Source: Lepidurus packardi
Taxonomy: Eukaryota > Arthropoda > Branchiopoda > Notostraca > Triopsidae
Direction: 5' to 3'
Length of the DNA stretch: 64,000 nt
Assembly (NCBI GenBank): GCA_023053545.1
Contig: JAKZAN010000001.1
Location: 8,204,565 to 8,268,564, forward strand
Below the pieces are notes generated by a model. That model had not been told where the DNA came from. It did not search any database and was given only the letters and a program-made list of their open reading frames with translations. Positions 59,020 through 64,000 of the stretch are shown here, piece by piece; the first letter of the stretch is position 1; each line of letters opens with the position of its first letter. Both the position numbers and the translations under genes were made by a program.

Positions 59020-62000
59020 TTAAAACATACTTTGGCAATTTCCTTCGTAAAGTCCAATGTCGTCCACCGCGAATCCGCCATTTGAAGCTTTACCTTCCAA
59101 TACCAGCTGGAAATCGCTTGATCCATCTATTGGAGCTTGAGCGAAAGCCCAATCAGGCCTGCCCAGGTCCAGTTGACTAGCCGAAAGGGACCAGACCTTT
59201 AAAATACGTCAAACTTAAGGTTCTCCTAAGGAACAGTCGGGTACTTTGACACGGAAGGTGCTATGTCACAGTGGTCTTATTTCTCAACTATTAAGAATGT
59301 CCAGAACAGACTTAGCCTGGTGAGAGACATCTACCCAGTGTCCCCTATTTGACTGCCCATGCTTGATTTTTACATTATGATGTTATTTTATGTTACATTA
59401 CATCAATAAACAGATGATATGAACACAGTTTCTTTCTGTGTCATAGCACCCTCCAGGTTCGGGTGTTATGACACAGACGATTTTTCGGAAAAAATTTGAA
59501 ACGCCTAAACGTTTCAGAACAGTCAAAAGAAAAAGAAATAGGGTAAGTACCCCATTGAATGCCCTCTAAAGTAATTTTTAAATAATTAACATATTTTCAT
59601 AACTTTTGGAGGAAAATATTAAGTAAAAACTGTATCGAAGCACCCGACTCTTCCCTATACCTTAGCTTGGTATAGGTGGTTAGCATGGGAAATTTTGGAA
59701 CACCTTTTTAGAGAAAATCAGTGCATTTCATGAAAAAATTCTTTGATAGTAATCTTGAGCTTGCTAACAGGTAGTGCACAACCAATGCACATATTTTTGC
59801 AATTAGTAATAAATTAGCAATATGCACAAATAATTTGCAACTATGAGAAATACGTTGCCTAGAATATATCCGTTGATTGTGCAATAGCTGCTAACAAAGG
59901 AAAACGTTTGTTTCAGATTTTTTACAAATCTGACAAGCCGTTTTCAAGAAATCTTGTTCCGAAAGTTCGACGACTTGATTTGAGATATTGTGCTGCTATA
60001 GCATTTGTGGTGACAAGTTGCACTTTTCAGATCAAAACATGCGTAGAAACTTTGCCGGTAATTAGCTATCTATTTCTTTTTTTAATTTCTTACGCAAGGT
60101 TTCGGAAAATAATAACAAACATCAATGCCATCTTTGACTGTTTCGCATCAATAAGCTAAGGTGTAGGGGACCGTAATAGCTCAAATTTGTTTAAACATAA
60201 GACGATATATTTCCAATTTTTAGGCTATTTACCTCTTGGCCAGCGTCTTCGGGTAGTCGACTTGTGGAATCCGGGTTAAAATTGTGCCGGAACAAGCGTA
60301 ATTTAGTGGAATCTCCGGTCCCAAAGACAGCGAACCAAAACGTGAAACACAGACGGTTAGTTCTGCTACCGTCAGCAAGAATTCCCGGACCCACGAGTTT
60401 GACAGTTTCTTGGCGGCCCGCTTGGGTGAAGATATCAAAGTACATGTAACCACCTGTTTTGTTGTTTGGCGACGGGAAATTTTTAGTTTTATTAGTTGGG
60501 AAGATCGTTTTAACGAACTTGGGGAGCCGAAAGTATGGTCCGGAAGATTGGCCGGGCGCCGAGAAAGCGACGCTAATCGCCAATCCACTTCAGGACGTGT
60601 TGCGTTGCTCATGTTTCGCCATTCGCATGAATCCCTATGGAAGTTGCACTCGGCTTGCAAAGGAGCCGCTTTGATGGGTTTTGCTGTCAAGTGGGAAAAA
60701 GATTTACGGTAGTTGAAACCTATAAATAGCAGCCAATTTTCATTTACTGGAACATTCGCCATTATAGAATGTGACGTCGTCAAGGCCTATGACACCTGTA
60801 CTGCGACTTGAACCCCACAATCCTTCAAAAATCAGCTGCACATAGTAAAAAAATTATCCGATTTTTTTTCGAACGGTAACTAAAGGAATCTCTACTTTGT
60901 AGTTAGCCGTTTCGTTTATTTCCATTTGAGCGTACTGCCAAGCCCCTCCCTGATGGTTCTGCAAGCGCCATAAAGGCTTGGCACGTCTAACAGCGTCTTC
61001 TTTACGTAGTAGGACTTGTAGTGTCCCCAAACTGGGTCCCGAAGGGTCGATAACTGGTTCGTATAAGTAGTACCAGAAAGTAAAGCATTTGGCACTGGCC
61101 GAACCATTAACTTCGCGTGAAATGAGCCAGCCACGGTCACCAGGACGTTGAGTACTTCCTCTTGACAAGGCCATAAAGTAACCTATTTCTCCCAATGTAA
61201 GAAAATATACACCTTAGGAACGATTTCTCTTTTCGTTTCGTACCCTTGTCCGTAGCCATGGTATGGTCCCGGGCCGGAACCCGCGCCGCTTCCGCAGGAA
61301 CACGACTCCAGTCGGTGTCGTCTAACGCTTCCCTCGCCCCAACATTATTCCAGCCACATTCGTCGATCTCAAAGGTGCAATCTCCGGAAGTAGCTGCTGC
61401 AGCCTGGGGACCACCTTTTACGAGCAATGTTTAAATGTAAGGAAACATTGTTTATGTTGTACTTGGGCACGTCCCAGGAGTTAAGGTTATATCGTCTATG
61501 GAAATGTCTCCCAGGCTATTCCTTCCGACCATACCTTCGAAAACAACCTATAGATTTTGTATAAAAAAATTAAGACTGTATAGTTTATTCTTTTAATTAC
61601 GCATACTGGTATATCACTGTTTACTAATTTAAGAAAGAATGTATATTAGGCTTGGAAGAAATTGTTGCTAATTTGAGGAAGAAATTATGTAGACCTACTC
61701 TAAAGGCTTCGCTTGAGGAGATTGGGACTTGTCCTTGGTACCAGTTATTACCAGCGTCACCAGACAAACTCCATAGTTCGATAGTATTGGATTCGCCTTG
61801 TTTTAGAAGTACTCGCAAAGTACCGATACCGTTCCCGAACATGTGAGTCCAGAATTTTAAGCATTTAGGCTGATTTCCTTCTAGGAAGCGAGACAAATAG
61901 CGATAGATAAATCACACAAATAGCTGTAGAAATTCCAGTGTCTGTTTGTACCAGTAGCGGGGAATTCTTTGGATTCCAAGCGAGCGACATCACCCGGTCG

Positions 62001-63548
62001 ACGCGGGTAGCTCGAATCTATGTAAGCGTAGCCGCCGCTAAGAGCACCGGATACAAAGCTTGAATGATCACGAGCTGGTCCGGTTGCAGGATTATTGCTT
62101 CCTCTTCCCTTTGTAATTGATAATAAGAATGGATTTTGGGTCTTTTGCACTGTTGCCTTTTCAGCTTAAATTACGAATTTTACGTACAAGTGACCAGTTG
62201 AAGTCATCGTTTTCGTCGTTAGTCCAGTCGCACAATCCTCCTTCGAAAGTGCAGTGGCCCTCACACAAGGTACTCGTGCCAAAATTCAAGTTGTCGACCG
62301 CGATATAACCTCTGAATTTGCGACTGGGATTGGCTGAATCTTCCGCTAAAGTTTCCACGACAATCTAAGAACAATTTTTTATTTATCAATTTAGTTATTG
62401 GTGAATGGAAACTTCTTTACTTGGTGGGGTTGGTTGTAACTGTAGACGATTCCCATAGCATTCCAAGCACCTAGGCTACTATCTCGCGTTTGCCAGAGCA
62501 AAGTAGGTTCAGGTTTACGTACGGGCGTTACGATGACTTGAGGGTTCGGATTAAAGAAATTGCTGCCACTAGTTTGGTTAAGCACCTGAACAGGTTGTTC
62601 GCCTCCGTCGGGTTGAAGCAAAATTCGCAGTCTTGCTGCGCTAATCCCATCCAAAGCATACCTAATTAGTATATTGGTACGGATTAGTGTACGCTTGAAG
62701 TGCCTTGCGCAGTTAATTATGTACTGAGCTACTATTGTTGTCTTCTGGGTAATTGAGTAACCTCATTAATTAGCGTATTGCATAAGTTTGATTAGTATGA
62801 GGTGCTTGATTAGCTTTTTACCCAAAGGAAAAGCAGCGGCCTTCGGGTTCGGTAGCTTCTAACAATACACTGTCCAACAATGCCAGGTCACCTCGACCCC
62901 AATCCGGGATCGGTGGAATGAAAGAAGTTTCCACAAATGCATATCCACCTGTTTTGCGTGAGAAGGCAATTTATGTAGTTGGCGGTAAGTTGTGAATGGC
63001 CAATGGCAAATAAGCAAGAAAGATTTTGTCACCTTCCTGCTCGTTATTAGCGTCCAAAGTGGGACCGCCCCGGAAATAAGCACCACGCCCGTTTCCCAAT
63101 TGCCAAGTGAGACTGCCGTTTCTCACGGTCCAGTCGCAAAGCATTAGACCACGCCCTCTTCCAAAATTACATACGCCTGCTTAATGAGTTAATCACATTC
63201 GTGACACTTTTTAATCTCACCAGCATATGACATTTCCCGAACTCGGGTATATGTACTTACCGGGCGTGGTTGGAGCAGCATCGGCTTGTCTTTTGACTTT
63301 AGTAAATTTTCCCTAGAATTATAAAATTGTTTATTAGAAAAAATTGATATTTCTGGTTTCTCAGAAATTTCTAGAGTAATATTTGCAATATCGAAAAAAG
63401 ATAATATTAGTGTGAACCTTACGGTCGAGAGCGCTGGATCAGTTGATAGGAGGTCAGATTCACCGTTAGTGAGCATTAGACCGAATTGGTTAGGAACCAC
63501 GAGAGTAATTAACACGAGACTAAAATATTTAACAGAAATGCGAGCCAT
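59020..63548 (-). CDS. Secreted protein with four MAM domains
   Basis: Extracellular adhesion-type protein. Fifteen minus-strand exons (63548-63423, 63312-63261, 63176-63033, 62948-62822, 62661-62421, 62364-62188, 62108-61952, 61880-61699, 61547-61463, 61414-61244, 61182-60896, 60835-60748, 60683-60519, 60453-60233, 59196-59020) give 799 residues with consistent phases. A signal peptide (KYFSLVLITLVVPNQFG) and a furin-like KVKR at residues 47-50 precede four MAM domains. Each starts with a Cys-Phe-type motif: CNFGRGRGL, CTFEGGLCDW, CTFEIDECGW and CNFHRDSCEW. Each has the internal C..FW or C..F core (CLKFWTHMFG, CFTFWYYLYE, CFTFWFAVFG) and ends with a ...DDI..C or DNLNFG motif. No transmembrane or LDLa domain is visible, and the last exon ends right after MAM4. 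Confidence 0.9.
59228..59655. repeat. Foldback/MITE-like element in the last MAM-gene intron
   Basis: GGAACAGTCGGGTACTTTGAC near 59230 is repeated inverted at about 59632-59655 (reverse complement GGAAGAGTCGGGTGCTTCGAT). Inside lies a second hairpin, CTGTGTCATAGCACCC against GGGTGTTATGACACAG, at about 59435-59477. The whole 430 bp unit sits in the 1 kb intron before the last exon and lacks coding capacity. A non-autonomous DNA transposon is likely. Confidence 0.7.
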
Positions 63549-64000
63549 GTTAAGTCAATGAAAGCTCGAATAACACTGCGTCTGGGCTTTAGTTTGTACA
63601 GATATATATGAACTGCTATATATATAGAGAGGTATTTCCCCTATATTGAATTTGAGGTTGGCTCGATGGGTACTTTACGGATGAGAAGGAATCGTACTTT
63701 TTCATTCATTCGTTCCAATTCCGGTTTTCCTTTCTAAATTCTTTTGTAACAAAGGTCCGTTATTACTGTCCCCGCGGCTAGTCATTTCCTGCTTAACCAT
63801 AACCTTAGCATTCTACGTAATTTTTAGCTGCATTCGATAGCGAGCTTATTTTTTGTTTATCTTTCTCTTTATTGCAAACTTTTTTGTTTGTTAATTTTAT
63901 GCCCGTACCCTTAAAGAAAAGAAGATTTAGTTTTTTACAATTAGTGTACTTTAACTTTTTGTCTTCTTAAGAAGAAACTACGAAATGTTCTTTCGAAATA
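63549..64000. other. Upstream region of the MAM gene
   Basis: Contains the probable promoter (TATATATA at 63617-63626) and AT-rich sequence. No other gene recognised before the window edge. Confidence 0.5.
63617..63626 (-). promoter_or_regulatory. TATA-like element of the MAM gene
   Basis: An alternating TATATATATA lies about 70-80 bp upstream of the start codon at 63548, the right distance for transcription starting near 63590. A second ATATATAT at 63602-63608 is a weaker alternative. Confidence 0.5.

Overview
This 64 kb window is eukaryotic nuclear DNA, most likely from an arthropod. Its genes are split by many short GT-AG introns (mostly about 50-100 nt), with tight intergenic spacing and animal gene families: Crk, PLEKHM1, RASEF, MAM-domain proteins and a peptide-type GPCR. 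The compact introns, the close match to insect-type Crk and the multi-MAM secreted protein would suit a branchiopod crustacean such as Daphnia. That assignment is inference; nothing here proves the species. Exon boundaries below were placed by reading splice sites and keeping frame and family similarity. They are predictions, not transcript data.

Layout. 1-4.8 kb: the 3' part of an apparently young Ty3/Gypsy LTR retrotransposon, ending 185 bp upstream of a secretory cyclophilin (5.0-6.0 kb). 7.2-9.4 kb: a BTB zinc-finger gene. 10.2-10.5 kb: a foldback element. 10.7-12.5 kb: MCRS1 on the minus strand. 12.7-19.4 kb: a transposon graveyard holding a decayed RNase H-bearing LINE (minus) and a hAT relic (plus). 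20.5-21.3 kb: a small secreted protein with 18 copies of a Pro-rich octapeptide. 21.5-27.6 kb: GPATCH11, SRP54 and a PPM1A/B-type phosphatase, all plus strand. 28.7-33.1 kb: a divergent pair, a DMAC2-like mitochondrial protein (minus) and CPSF2 (plus), separated by 246 bp. 33.7-34.9 kb: cardiolipin synthase. 35.3-41.9 kb: a rhodopsin-family GPCR (minus) with one 4.8 kb intron. 44.1-45.6 kb: a secreted Pro/Thr-rich protein. 46.6-51.4 kb: POLR3K, YRDC and PLEKHM1 packed head to tail with 79 and 53 bp between coding regions. 51.7-55.2 kb: a RASEF-type EF-hand/Rab GTPase whose third intron-exon step uses a GC-AG intron hosting an antisense Gln-rich secreted-protein gene. 56.4-58.4 kb: Crk. 59.0-63.5 kb: a 15-exon secreted protein with four MAM domains (minus).

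The housekeeping genes touch several core processes: SRP targeting (SRP54), ER folding (cyclophilin), mRNA 3'-end processing (CPSF2), Pol III transcription (POLR3K), tRNA t6A synthesis (YRDC), mitochondrial lipid and complex assembly (CRLS1, DMAC2-like) and endolysosome traffic (PLEKHM1, RASEF). They look like ordinary neighbours, not a pathway cluster. The unusual content is structural: four long inverted-repeat (foldback) elements, two of them copies of one family; the antisense nested gene in a GC-AG intron; two stop-free introns of length divisible by three; and the dense POLR3K-YRDC-PLEKHM1 array. I found no tRNA, rRNA or CRISPR features.
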